64,000 bases of DNA, from NCBI GenBank assembly GCA_963786305.1, contig CAWAYL010000022.1, positions 62,001 through 126,000 on the forward strand. The letters run 5' to 3'. Shown piece by piece: positions 54,659-63,115 of the stretch. The notes beneath the pieces were generated by a model. The model did no database searches, was not told where the DNA came from, and was given only the letters and a program-made list of their open reading frames with translations. The DNA comes from CAKZLS01 sp963786305 (GTDB lineage: Bacteria > Pseudomonadota > Alphaproteobacteria > Rhodospirillales > Defluviicoccaceae). Each line of letters begins with the position of its first letter. Position 1 is the stretch's first letter. Both the position numbers and the translations under genes were made by a program.

Positions 54659-55273
54659 ATGGATTTAGCTCTCAGGGACCTTGGTGATTATATCGAGGCC
54701 GCTCTTCCCGATGCGGTTTTCGCCGTCGCGATCGAGCGCGAGGAGCTCGTCATCGAGGCCAAGCGGGAGTCGATCGTTCGGCTGCTGACGTTTCTTCGCG
54801 ACGACGTCAATTGCCAGTTCAAACAGCTCATGGACGTCTGCGGCGTCGACTACCCCGGCCGCGACGAGCGGTTCGACGTCGTCTACAACCTTTTGAGCCT
54901 CTCCCATAACCGTCGCATCCGAATCAAGGTGAAAACCGGCGCGGAGCAACCGGTGCCGACGGCGACCGGCGTGTTCAATTCCGCCAACTGGTGGGAACGC
55001 GAAACCTGGGATCTGTACGGGATCTATTTTCTCGATCACCCGGACCCTCGGCGCATCTTGACGGACTACGGTTTCGAGGGCCATGCGCTGCGCAAGGATT
55101 TTCCGTTGACCGGATACGTCGAGGTTCGTTACGACGACGAACAAAAGCGCGTCGTCTACGAGCCGGTCGAGTTGCAGCAGGAATTTCGCAGCTTTGACTT
55201 TTTGAGCCCTTGGGAGGGTATGCCGGTTCAGTTGCCGGGCGACGAAAAAGCGGAAGATCAAGAGCGCACATAA
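54659..55273 (+). CDS. nuoC: NADH-quinone oxidoreductase subunit C
   Basis: The 204-residue 30-kDa subunit has FKQLMDVCGVDYP, the hallmark NWWERETWDLYGIYFLDHPDPRRILTDYGFEGHALRKDFPLTGYVEVRYDDE, and VYEPVELQQEFRSFDFLSPWEG at the end. It is separate from nuoD, unlike the fused E. coli NuoCD. TAATG overlap with nuoD. Confidence 0.96.
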   Translation: MDLALRDLGDYIEAALPDAVFAVAIEREELVIEAKRESIVRLLTFLRDDVNCQFKQLMDVCGVDYPGRDERFDVVYNLLSLSHNRRIRIKVKTGAEQPVPTATGVFNSANWWERETWDLYGIYFLDHPDPRRILTDYGFEGHALRKDFPLTGYVEVRYDDEQKRVVYEPVELQQEFRSFDFLSPWEGMPVQLPGDEKAEDQERT

Positions 55274-56451
55274 TGGCCGAAACCCAGATCAAGAACATGA
55301 CCCTGAACTTCGGCCCGCAGCACCCGTCCGCTCACGGCGTGTTGCGGCTGGTTCTGGAAATGGACGGCGAGGTCATCGAGCGCGCCGATCCGCATGTCGG
55401 GCTGCTTCATCGCGGCACCGAGAAGCTCATCGAATACAAGACCTACATGCAGGCGGTTCCCTATTTCGACCGGCTCGACTACGTGTCGCCGCAGAACCAA
55501 GAGCATGCTTTCTCACTGGCGGTCGAAAAGCTGCTGGGGGTGGAGGTGCCGCCGCGGGGACAGTACATCCGGGTCCTCTATGCCGAGCTCGGCCGGATCA
55601 CCAACCATCTGTTCACCGTCTGCGCGTTTGCGATGGATATAGGCGCGATGACGCCCATGCTGTGGGGCTTCGAGGAGCGCGAACGCATTATGGAGTTTTG
55701 CGAGCGGGTGTGCGGCGCGCGACTGCACATGAATTATTTCCGTCCCGGCGGCGTTTCCATGGACCTTCCGGTGGGCTTGGCCGAGGACATCAGGACCTGG
55801 GCCAAACAGTTTCCGAAGGTCATGGACGATCTCGAAAAGCTTCTGACGGAGAACCGGATTTTCAAGCAACGGTCCGTCGACATCGGGGCAATTTCGGCCG
55901 ACGACGCGCTCGATTGGGGCTTCTCGGGGCCCTGCCTTCGCGCCAGCGGGCTGGCGTGGGATCTCCGCAAGGCGCAACCGTACGACTGCTACGACGAGAT
56001 GGACTTCGATATTCCCGTCGGCACTCACGGCGATTGCTACGACCGCTATCTGGTGCGGATGCTGGAAATGCGCGAGAGCCTGAAGATCGTCAATCAGTGC
56101 CTCGATCGGATGCCGTCCGGGCCGGTCAAGGTGAACGACCGCAAGATCTCCTCGCCGCCGCGCGCCGAAATGAAAAACTCCATGGAAGCGCTGATCCATC
56201 ACTTCAAGCTCTACACCGAGGGCTATCACGTGCCGGCCGGCGAGACCTACACGGTGGTCGAGGCTCCCAAGGGCGAGTTCGGCGTCTATCTCGTCAGCGA
56301 CGGGACCGGGCGTCCCTACCGCTGCAAGATCCGGACCCCGGGGTTTGCCCACCTCCAGGCCATGGATTTCCTCACTCGGGGACACATGCTGGCGGACGTG
56401 GTCGCGGTGCTCGGCTCCCTGGACATCGTTTTCGGCGAGGTGGACCGATGA
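55273..56451 (+). CDS. nuoD: NADH-quinone oxidoreductase subunit D
   Basis: The 392-residue 49-kDa subunit has MTLNFGPQHPSAHGVLRLVLEMDGE, with His near the quinone site, LDYVSPQNQEHAF, ERVCGARLHMNYFRPGG, and the PYRCKIRTPGFAHLQAMD region. Start and stop overlap its neighbours (TAATG and ATGA). Confidence 0.97.
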   Translation: MAETQIKNMTLNFGPQHPSAHGVLRLVLEMDGEVIERADPHVGLLHRGTEKLIEYKTYMQAVPYFDRLDYVSPQNQEHAFSLAVEKLLGVEVPPRGQYIRVLYAELGRITNHLFTVCAFAMDIGAMTPMLWGFEERERIMEFCERVCGARLHMNYFRPGGVSMDLPVGLAEDIRTWAKQFPKVMDDLEKLLTENRIFKQRSVDIGAISADDALDWGFSGPCLRASGLAWDLRKAQPYDCYDEMDFDIPVGTHGDCYDRYLVRMLEMRESLKIVNQCLDRMPSGPVKVNDRKISSPPRAEMKNSMEALIHHFKLYTEGYHVPAGETYTVVEAPKGEFGVYLVSDGTGRPYRCKIRTPGFAHLQAMDFLTRGHMLADVVAVLGSLDIVFGEVDR

Positions 56452-57092
56452 GCGCGATGAACGACACCGTCGAGCAGCCCACCTCGTTCGCGTTTAGCGA
56501 AGACAATTTGGCGAAGGCCGAAAAGATCATCGCCAAATATCCCGACGGGCGCCAGGCCAGCGCCGTGTTGCCGCTGCTGCATCTGGCGCAAAGGCAGAAC
56601 GACGGGTGGCTGCCGCAGCCGGCCATGGATTACATCGCCGACTTTCTGGGCATGGCGCCGATCCGCGTGTACGAGGTGGCGACGTTCTACACCATGTACA
56701 ATCTGCGGCCCGTCGGCCGGCATCATGTTCAGGTGTGCACCAACCTGTCGTGCTGGCTCCGCGGTTCCGACGAAATCTTGGCGGTTTGCGAGCACAAGCT
56801 GGGAGTGAAACTCGGCGAAACCACCGAGGACGGGATGTTCACGCTTTCCGAGGTGGAGTGCTTGTGCGCCTGCGTCAACGCGCCGATCGTTCAGATCGGT
56901 GATGATTTCTATGAAGACCTTACCCCGGACACGATCGATATCGTTCTCGACAAGCTGCGCGCGGGGGGCAACCCGAAGCCCGGGTCGCAGATCGGCCGGC
57001 GCAGTTCGGAGCCGATTACGGGTCTGACGACCCTGAAGACGCTTTCCAAGGCGAGCGCCGGCGGCCCGTCCGAGACCAAGGGAGAGAACTGA
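56448..57092 (+). CDS. nuoE: NADH-quinone oxidoreductase subunit E
   Basis: The 214-residue 24-kDa subunit with the N1a 2Fe-2S cluster has VCTNLSCWLRG (first Cys pair) and VECLCACVNAPIVQI (second pair). The usual ECLGAC reads ECLCAC, so there is an extra Cys next to a ligand. The C-terminal ~45 residues are Gly/Ser/Lys rich and variable. It transfers electrons next to NuoF. Confidence 0.94.
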   Translation: MSAMNDTVEQPTSFAFSEDNLAKAEKIIAKYPDGRQASAVLPLLHLAQRQNDGWLPQPAMDYIADFLGMAPIRVYEVATFYTMYNLRPVGRHHVQVCTNLSCWLRGSDEILAVCEHKLGVKLGETTEDGMFTLSEVECLCACVNAPIVQIGDDFYEDLTPDTIDIVLDKLRAGGNPKPGSQIGRRSSEPITGLTTLKTLSKASAGGPSETKGEN

Positions 57093-58381
57093 TGCTTCGC
57101 GACGAGGATCGCATCTTCACCAATATATACGGCTTCGACGACGTCGGCGTGAAAGGCGCGCAAGCGCGCGGCGACTGGGACAAGACCAAGGATTTGGTGG
57201 CGCTGGGCCGCGATCATATCGTCGAGGAAGTCAAGGAATCCGGTCTCCGGGGCCGTGGCGGCGCCGGTTTCGGCACGGGCATGAAATGGTCGTTCATGCC
57301 GAAGGAGGTGAAGGATCGTCCGCATTATCTGGTCGTCAACGCCGACGAGGGCGAACCGGGAAGCTGCAAGGATCGGGAAATTCTTCGTCACGAGCCGCAC
57401 AAGCTCGTGGAAGGCTGCCTGCTGGCCGGCGTCGGCATGCAGGCGCACGCCGCCTATGTCTACGTGCGCGGTGAATTTTTCCGGGAAGCCGAGGCCTTTC
57501 AGCGAGGCGTCGACGAGGCCTACGAGGCCGGCTTGATCGGCAAGAACGCCTGCGGATCGGGATGGGATTTCGACATTCACGTTCATCTCGGCGCCGGCGC
57601 GTACATCTGCGGCGAGGAAACGGCGCTGATCGAGAGTCTGGAAGGCAAAAAGGGCCAGCCGCGCCTTAAACCGCCGTTTCCAGCCAACGTCGGGCTCTAC
57701 GGGTGTCCGACCACCGTCAACAATGTTGAGACCATTGCCGTGGTTCCCACCATTCTGCGACGCGGCGGCGAGTGGTTCGGCAACCTCGGACGGGTGAAGA
57801 ATACCGGAACGAAGCTGTTCAACATTTCGGGTCACGTCAACACGCCATGCACCGTCGAAGAAGAGATGGGCATTCCGCTCAAGGACCTCATCGAAAAGCA
57901 TGCCGGCGGCGTGCGGGGGGGATGGGCCAATCTGCTGGCGGTGATTCCGGGCGGATCGTCGGTGCCGGTCATTCCGAAGTCGGTATGCGACCAGGTGCGG
58001 ATGGATTTCGACTCGCTTCAGGAGGTCAAATCCGGGCTCGGCACGGCGGCCGTCATGGTGATGGACAAATCGACCGACATTGTTGCCGCCATCACCCGGC
58101 TGTCCAGGTTCTACAAGCATGAAAGCTGCGGCCAGTGCACGCCGTGCCGCGAGGGTACGGGTTGGATGTGGCGGATGATGGAGCGGCTCGGCGACGGCCG
58201 GGCGTCGATCGAGGAGATCGATCTGCTGGAGGAGGTGACCCGAGAAGTGGAGGGTCACACCATTTGCGCTTTGGGTGATGCCGCCGCCTGGCCCATTCAA
58301 GGATTGATCCGCCATTTCCGGTCCGAACTGGAGCGGCGAATCGAGCAACGGCAGGCATCACCGCGAAAGTCGGCGGCCTGA
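57092..58381 (+). CDS. nuoF: NADH-quinone oxidoreductase subunit F
   Basis: The 429-residue 51-kDa flavoprotein has GLRGRGGAGFGTGMKW (NADH loop), VVNADEGEPGSCKDREI, YICGEETALIESLEGKKGQPRLKPPFPA (FMN), and CGQCTPCREGTGW with the N3 4Fe-4S ligands. It oxidises NADH on the matrix-side arm. TGATG coupling with nuoE. Confidence 0.97.
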   Translation: MLRDEDRIFTNIYGFDDVGVKGAQARGDWDKTKDLVALGRDHIVEEVKESGLRGRGGAGFGTGMKWSFMPKEVKDRPHYLVVNADEGEPGSCKDREILRHEPHKLVEGCLLAGVGMQAHAAYVYVRGEFFREAEAFQRGVDEAYEAGLIGKNACGSGWDFDIHVHLGAGAYICGEETALIESLEGKKGQPRLKPPFPANVGLYGCPTTVNNVETIAVVPTILRRGGEWFGNLGRVKNTGTKLFNISGHVNTPCTVEEEMGIPLKDLIEKHAGGVRGGWANLLAVIPGGSSVPVIPKSVCDQVRMDFDSLQEVKSGLGTAAVMVMDKSTDIVAAITRLSRFYKHESCGQCTPCREGTGWMWRMMERLGDGRASIEEIDLLEEVTREVEGHTICALGDAAAWPIQGLIRHFRSELERRIEQRQASPRKSAA

Positions 58382-58412
58382 GGCACGCCCGAGGGAAGAA
58401 AGAACAAATACG

Positions 58413-60482
58413 ATGCCGAAAATGACCATCGATGGCGTGGAGGTCGACGTCGAACCCGGCTTCACGGTGCTTCAGGCGTGTGAGTCCATCGGGATTGAGA
58501 TTCCCCGTTTCTGTTATCACGAACGCCTTTCCATCGCCGGCAACTGCCGGATGTGCCTGGTGTCGATGAAGGGCGCGCCGAAGCCGATCGCGTCGTGCGC
58601 CATGCCGACCGCGGACGGTATGGTGATCGAAACCAATTCGCCCGAGGTGCACAAGATGCGCAAGGGCGTCATGGAATTTCTGCTGATCAATCATCCGCTC
58701 GACTGTCCCATCTGCGACCAGGGCGGAGAGTGCGACCTGCAGGATCAGGCCATGGCTTACGGTTTCGACCGGGGCCGGTTTCAAGAAAACAAACGGGCGG
58801 TCGAAGACAAGGACCTGGGACCGCTGGTCAAAACCGAAATGACACGGTGCATTCATTGCACGCGCTGCATTCGCTTCGCCGAGGAGGTTGCCGGCGTCCC
58901 CGAACTGGGCGCGACGGGCCGCGGCGAAAACATGGAGGTGGGCACCTATATCGAGAAGACGTTGTCTTCCGAGCTTTCCGGCAACATCATTGATCTGTGT
59001 CCGGTGGGAGCGCTGACGTCCAAGCCCTACGCGTTCATCGCGCGGCCGTGGGAGCTGCGAAAAACCGAGACCATCGACGTCATGGACGCCGTCGGCAGTT
59101 CGATCCGCGTCGACTCGCGTGGCAACGAGGTCATGCGCGTGCTGCCGCGGCTGAACGAGGAGATCAACGAGGAATGGATCTCCGACAAGACGCGGTTCGC
59201 CTGCGACGGGCTTCGTCATCAGCGTCTCGACCGGCCGTATGTCCGCCATCAGGGAAAACTGAGGCCAGCCACCTGGGACGAGGCCTTCGCGGCCATCGCG
59301 AGCCGGGTCAAGGGCCTGGACGGCATGCGCATGGCGGCCATCGCCGGCGATCTGGCCGATTGCGAATCGATGGTCGCGCTCAAGAACCTGATGACGAGCC
59401 TCGGATCGCCTCATATCGACTGCCGTCAGGATGGCGCCAAGCTGCAGGCCGGGCCGCGGGCGTCGTACCTGTTCAATTCCAGCATCTTCGGCGTCGAAGA
59501 GGCGAGCGCCTGTTTGCTGATCGGCACCAATCCCCGCATCGAGGCTGCCGTCCTGAACGCCCGCATCCGCAAGCGCCGTCAGGCGGGCACGCTCGCGGTC
59601 GGGATGGTGGGACCCCGCGTGGACCTCACCTATCGCTACGATCACCTGGGCAGCGATCCGGCGGTGCTTCAACAGATCGCGTCGGGAAAGCATCCGTTCG
59701 CCAAGGTGCTCAAGGATTCTCAAAGGCCCATGCTCATTCTCGGCATGGGCGCCCTGACCCGCGACGATGGCGCGATCGTGCTCGGCCTGGCGCGAGGGAT
59801 CGCCGAAACCTGCGGGATGGTCAACGAGCAGACGGGGTGGAACGGCTTTAACGTCCTGCACACCGCCGCCGCCCGGGTGGGCGGCCTGGATCTCGGTTTT
59901 GTCCCCGGCGATAAGGGGCGCGACGTCGCCGGCATTCTCGCCGGCGCCGAGAGCGGCGACCTCGACGTGGTGTACCTGTTGGGCGCCGACGAGATCGACA
60001 TGGCACGTCTTGGCCAGGCGTTCGTGATTTACCAGGGGCACCACGGCGATGCCGGCGCCCATCGGGCCGACGTCATTTTGCCCGGGGCCGCCTATACGGA
60101 AAAAAGCGCCACGTACGTCAACACGGAAGGACGCGTCCAACGGGCGATGAAGGCCTGCGATCCGCCGGGCAGCGCCCGCGAGGACTGGACCATCCTGCGC
60201 GCGCTGTCGGCCGTGCTTGGTCATACCTTGGCGATGGACAACCCGGAACAGGCGCGCGAACGGCTGGCGGAAGCGAATGCCGTGTTCTCCCTGACGGACG
60301 CGGTGGCGCCGGGCACGTGGGACGCCTTCGGGCAGACCGGAAAGCCCGACACCTCGGCGTTCGAGCCGGCGATCGCCAATTTCTACATGACCAACGCCGT
60401 GTGCCGCGCTTCTCCCACCATGGCCCAATGCGTAGAGACGTTCGTCAACGAAGCGGCAAGAAAGACGGGGACCCATGGTTGA
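58413..60482 (+). CDS. nuoG: NADH-quinone oxidoreductase subunit G
   Basis: The 689-residue 75-kDa subunit has an N-terminal 2Fe-2S domain (IPRFCYHERLSIAGNCRMC), a His-Cys ligand region (NHPLDCPICDQGGECDLQDQA), 4Fe-4S ligands in CIHCTRCIRFAEEVAG and NIIDLCPVGALTS, then a molybdopterin-oxidoreductase fold lacking cofactor ligands. The stop overlaps the nuoH start by eight bases. Normal alphaproteobacterial length. Confidence 0.96.
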   Translation: MPKMTIDGVEVDVEPGFTVLQACESIGIEIPRFCYHERLSIAGNCRMCLVSMKGAPKPIASCAMPTADGMVIETNSPEVHKMRKGVMEFLLINHPLDCPICDQGGECDLQDQAMAYGFDRGRFQENKRAVEDKDLGPLVKTEMTRCIHCTRCIRFAEEVAGVPELGATGRGENMEVGTYIEKTLSSELSGNIIDLCPVGALTSKPYAFIARPWELRKTETIDVMDAVGSSIRVDSRGNEVMRVLPRLNEEINEEWISDKTRFACDGLRHQRLDRPYVRHQGKLRPATWDEAFAAIASRVKGLDGMRMAAIAGDLADCESMVALKNLMTSLGSPHIDCRQDGAKLQAGPRASYLFNSSIFGVEEASACLLIGTNPRIEAAVLNARIRKRRQAGTLAVGMVGPRVDLTYRYDHLGSDPAVLQQIASGKHPFAKVLKDSQRPMLILGMGALTRDDGAIVLGLARGIAETCGMVNEQTGWNGFNVLHTAAARVGGLDLGFVPGDKGRDVAGILAGAESGDLDVVYLLGADEIDMARLGQAFVIYQGHHGDAGAHRADVILPGAAYTEKSATYVNTEGRVQRAMKACDPPGSAREDWTILRALSAVLGHTLAMDNPEQARERLAEANAVFSLTDAVAPGTWDAFGQTGKPDTSAFEPAIANFYMTNAVCRASPTMAQCVETFVNEAARKTGTHG

Positions 60483-61509
60483 GTTATGGGACGGGTATAT
60501 TTGGCCGACGCTCTGGATCATCATCAAGATCCTGGTGATCGTCGTGCCGCTGTTGTTGGCGGTGGCGTACTTGACGTTCTTCGAGCGGAAGGTCATCGGC
60601 GCCATGCAACTGCGCAAGGGCCCCAACGTGGTCGGGCCGTTCGGGTTGCTGCAACCGCTGGCGGACGGTCTCAAACTGTTCCTCAAGGAAACGGTGGTTC
60701 CGAGCCGGGCCAACAAGCCGGTATTCATCCTGGCGCCGATCATCACGTTCTTTCTGTCGCTGGTGGCGTGGGCGGTCATTCCCTTCGGCGAGGGGATGGT
60801 CCTCGCCAATATCAATGTGGGCGTGCTCTACCTGTTCGCCATTTCGTCGCTGGGGGTCTATGGGATCATCATGGCCGGCTGGGCCAGCAATTCAAAATAC
60901 GCGTTTCTCGGGGCGATGCGCTCGGCGGCGCAGATGGTCTCCTACGAAGTGTCCATGGGGTTCGTCATCATCACTGTTTTGCTGTGCGTCGGCTCACTCA
61001 ACGTGTCCGAGATCGTGCTCGCCCAGCGGGGGTCGGTGGGAGCGTTGAATTGGTTCGTGTTTCCGTTGTTGCCCATGGCGGTGATATTTTTCGTCTCCAC
61101 GCTGGCCGAAACCAATCGGCTTCCGTTCGATCTTCCGGAGGCTGAGGCTGAACTGGTGGCCGGATACAACGTTGAATACTCGGCCATGACCTTCGCCATG
61201 TTTTTCCTCGGCGAATATGCCAACATGATCTTGATGTCCGGGATGACCACCATTCTGTTTCTGGGCGGGTGGCTTCCACCCATAGACATCGCGCCGTTTA
61301 CCTGGATACCGGGTCCGGTGTGGTTCTGTCTGAAGATTGCCGCATGTCTGTTCGTTTTTCTGTGGGTTCGAGCGACGTTTCCGCGATATCGTTACGATCA
61401 GTTGATGCGGCTGGGCTGGAAGGTGTTTCTGCCGGTTTCCCTGGTCGCGGTGGTGGTGGTGGCCGGCGTGCTTCTGGCGTTCGGGATCGCACCGGGTCAA
61501 ACGGGTTAA
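60475..61509 (+). CDS. nuoH: NADH-quinone oxidoreductase subunit H
   Basis: The 344-residue membrane subunit has about eight spans, with ERKVIGAMQLRKGPNVVGPFGLLQPLADGLKL near the N terminus, the SNSKYAFLGAMRSAAQMVSYEVSMG loop and NRLPFDLPEAEAELVAGYNVEYSAM, lining the quinone chamber. Family identity is certain. Confidence 0.97.
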   Translation: MVELWDGYIWPTLWIIIKILVIVVPLLLAVAYLTFFERKVIGAMQLRKGPNVVGPFGLLQPLADGLKLFLKETVVPSRANKPVFILAPIITFFLSLVAWAVIPFGEGMVLANINVGVLYLFAISSLGVYGIIMAGWASNSKYAFLGAMRSAAQMVSYEVSMGFVIITVLLCVGSLNVSEIVLAQRGSVGALNWFVFPLLPMAVIFFVSTLAETNRLPFDLPEAEAELVAGYNVEYSAMTFAMFFLGEYANMILMSGMTTILFLGGWLPPIDIAPFTWIPGPVWFCLKIAACLFVFLWVRATFPRYRYDQLMRLGWKVFLPVSLVAVVVVAGVLLAFGIAPGQTG

Positions 61510-61542
61510 GCGGGTCAAAGTGGTTAGGAAGGACAAAGCCTG

Positions 61543-62031
61543 ATGAGTTTCATGGATCGCACCGCTCGGACGATCTTCCTGTCCGAGCTGATATCGGGCA
61601 TGGCGTTGACCTTCCGGTACATGTTCAGACCCAAGGTGACGCTGAACTACCCCTTCGAGAAGGGATATCTCAGCCCGCGGTTCCGCGGCGAGCATGCCTT
61701 GCGGCGCTACCCCAATGGCGAGGAGCGTTGCATCGCGTGCAAGCTGTGCGAGGCGGTCTGTCCGGCGCAGGCGATCACCATCGAAGCCGAGCCGCGCGAA
61801 GACGGAAGCCGCCGCACGACGCGTTACGACATCGACATGCTGAAATGCATCTATTGCGGGTATTGTCAGGAAGCGTGCCCCGTCGACGCCATTGTCGAGG
61901 GACCGAATTTCGAGTACTCCACCGAGACCCGCGAAGAGCTTCTTTATAACAAGGACAAACTTCTCGCCAACGGCGATCGGTGGGAGACGGAACTCGCGGC
62001 AAATTTGGAAGCCGACGCGCCTTATCGTTGA
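61543..62031 (+). CDS. nuoI: NADH-quinone oxidoreductase subunit I
   Basis: The 162-residue ferredoxin-like subunit has two 4Fe-4S motifs, CIACKLCEAVCP and CIYCGYCQEACP (N6a and N6b), after an amphipathic N terminus. It is followed by an unusually long 147-base gap with repeats before nuoJ. Confidence 0.97.
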   Translation: MSFMDRTARTIFLSELISGMALTFRYMFRPKVTLNYPFEKGYLSPRFRGEHALRRYPNGEERCIACKLCEAVCPAQAITIEAEPREDGSRRTTRYDIDMLKCIYCGYCQEACPVDAIVEGPNFEYSTETREELLYNKDKLLANGDRWETELAANLEADAPYR

Positions 62032-62056
62032 CTAGAGCCGCGCTATTGGAGAGAAA

Positions 62057-62135
62057 GGGGCGCGCCGCGCGCGGGCCTGTCGTTGAAAAGGGTCGCGCGG
62101 CACGCGCGGTAAGAAGGATCGCGCGGCACGCGCGG
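62057..62135 (+). repeat. GC-rich hairpin repeats between nuoI and nuoJ
   Basis: TCGCGCGGCACGCGCGG occurs twice exactly (62093-62109 and 62119-62135), and a related GGCGCGCCGCGCGCGGG lies at about 62058-62075. Each exact unit folds as CGCGCG-GCA-CGCGCG and is preceded by an A/G-rich AAGG motif. About 26-base spacing for the two exact copies. Confidence 0.8.
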
Positions 62136-62178
62136 GGGGACATTTTGTTTTTTCACTCGGGACCGTTCCAGAATCGTC

Positions 62179-62793
62179 ATGATCATTGAGGGGCTCGCCT
62201 TTTATCTGTTCGCGTTTATCGCCATTGCCTCCGCGGTGATGGTGATCTCGACGCGTAACCCCGTGCATTCGGTGCTGTTTCTAATTCTGGCGTTCTTCAA
62301 TTCGGCCGCCCTGTTCGTGCTGATGGGGGCCGAATTCCTGGCGATGATCCTGGTGGTCGTCTACGTCGGCGCGGTGGCGGTGCTTTTTTTGTTCGTGGTG
62401 ATGATGCTGGACATCAACTTCGTCCAGTTGCGCCAAGGTTTCCTGCAATACCTTCCCTTCGGCGCGTTGATCGGGGTGATCTTGCTGGCGGAGCTGCTGA
62501 TCGTGCTCGGCGGCTGGACCCTGTCGCCCGATGCGGCGGCCAGCGGCGGCGCGCCGACCCCGCCGCTCGCCGTCATGACCAACACCGAGGCGCTGGGGCA
62601 TCTGATCTACACGCACTATCTCTATTTGTTCCAGGCGGCCGGTCTGATCCTTCTGATCGCGATGATCGGCGCCATCGTATTGACCCATCGCCGCCGCACC
62701 GGCGTGCGCCGGCAGAACATCGCCGACCAGGTCCGCCGCCGCCCGGAAGAGACGGTGGAGGTGCGCAAGGTACCGAGCGGTCGGGGACTGTGA
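62179..62793 (+). CDS. nuoJ: NADH-quinone oxidoreductase subunit J
   Basis: The 204-residue membrane subunit has about five spans, including FLILAFFNSAALFVLMGAEFLAMILVVVYVGAVAVLFLFVVMMLDI with the pi-bulge helix TM3 region, and a basic C-terminal tail. TGATG coupling with nuoK. It begins after the hairpin-repeat gap. Confidence 0.95.
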   Translation: MIIEGLAFYLFAFIAIASAVMVISTRNPVHSVLFLILAFFNSAALFVLMGAEFLAMILVVVYVGAVAVLFLFVVMMLDINFVQLRQGFLQYLPFGALIGVILLAELLIVLGGWTLSPDAAASGGAPTPPLAVMTNTEALGHLIYTHYLYLFQAAGLILLIAMIGAIVLTHRRRTGVRRQNIADQVRRRPEETVEVRKVPSGRGL

Positions 62794-63104
62794 TGCTTGA
62801 AATTGGACTTGAACACTATCTGTCCGTTGCCGCGATCCTGTTCACGCTCGGCATTTTCGGCATCTTTCTCAACCGCAAGAACGTGATCATCATCTTGATG
62901 TCGATCGAGTTGATGCTGCTTGCGGTCAACATCAATCTCGTGGCGTTCTCCATGGAACTCAACGATCTCGTGGGCCAGGTCTTCGCCCTGTTCGTGCTGA
63001 CCGTCGCCGCCGCGGAAGCGGCCATCGGTCTGGCGATCCTCGTGGTCTATTTCCGCAACCGCGGCAGTATCGCCGTCGAAGACATCAACATGATGAAGGG
63101 CTGA
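62793..63104 (+). CDS. nuoK: NADH-quinone oxidoreductase subunit K
   Basis: The 103-residue protein has three spans, with the conserved Glu residues in IILMSIELMLLAVNINLVAF and TVAAAEAAIGLAILVVYFRNRGSIAVEDINMMKG. It belongs to the proton path between NuoH and the antiporter-like subunits. nuoL follows in 11 bases. Confidence 0.96.
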   Translation: MLEIGLEHYLSVAAILFTLGIFGIFLNRKNVIIILMSIELMLLAVNINLVAFSMELNDLVGQVFALFVLTVAAAEAAIGLAILVVYFRNRGSIAVEDINMMKG

Positions 63105-63115
63105 GGGGGCGGAAA

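Noticed and set aside
58092..60815. Very long antisense open frame (about 900 codons) opposite nuoF-nuoH, and similar ones opposite comEC, dead-box helicase, phaC and hom
   Set aside because: They mirror the high-GC codon pattern of real genes on the other strand, have Arg/His/Gly-rich translations and show no known domains.
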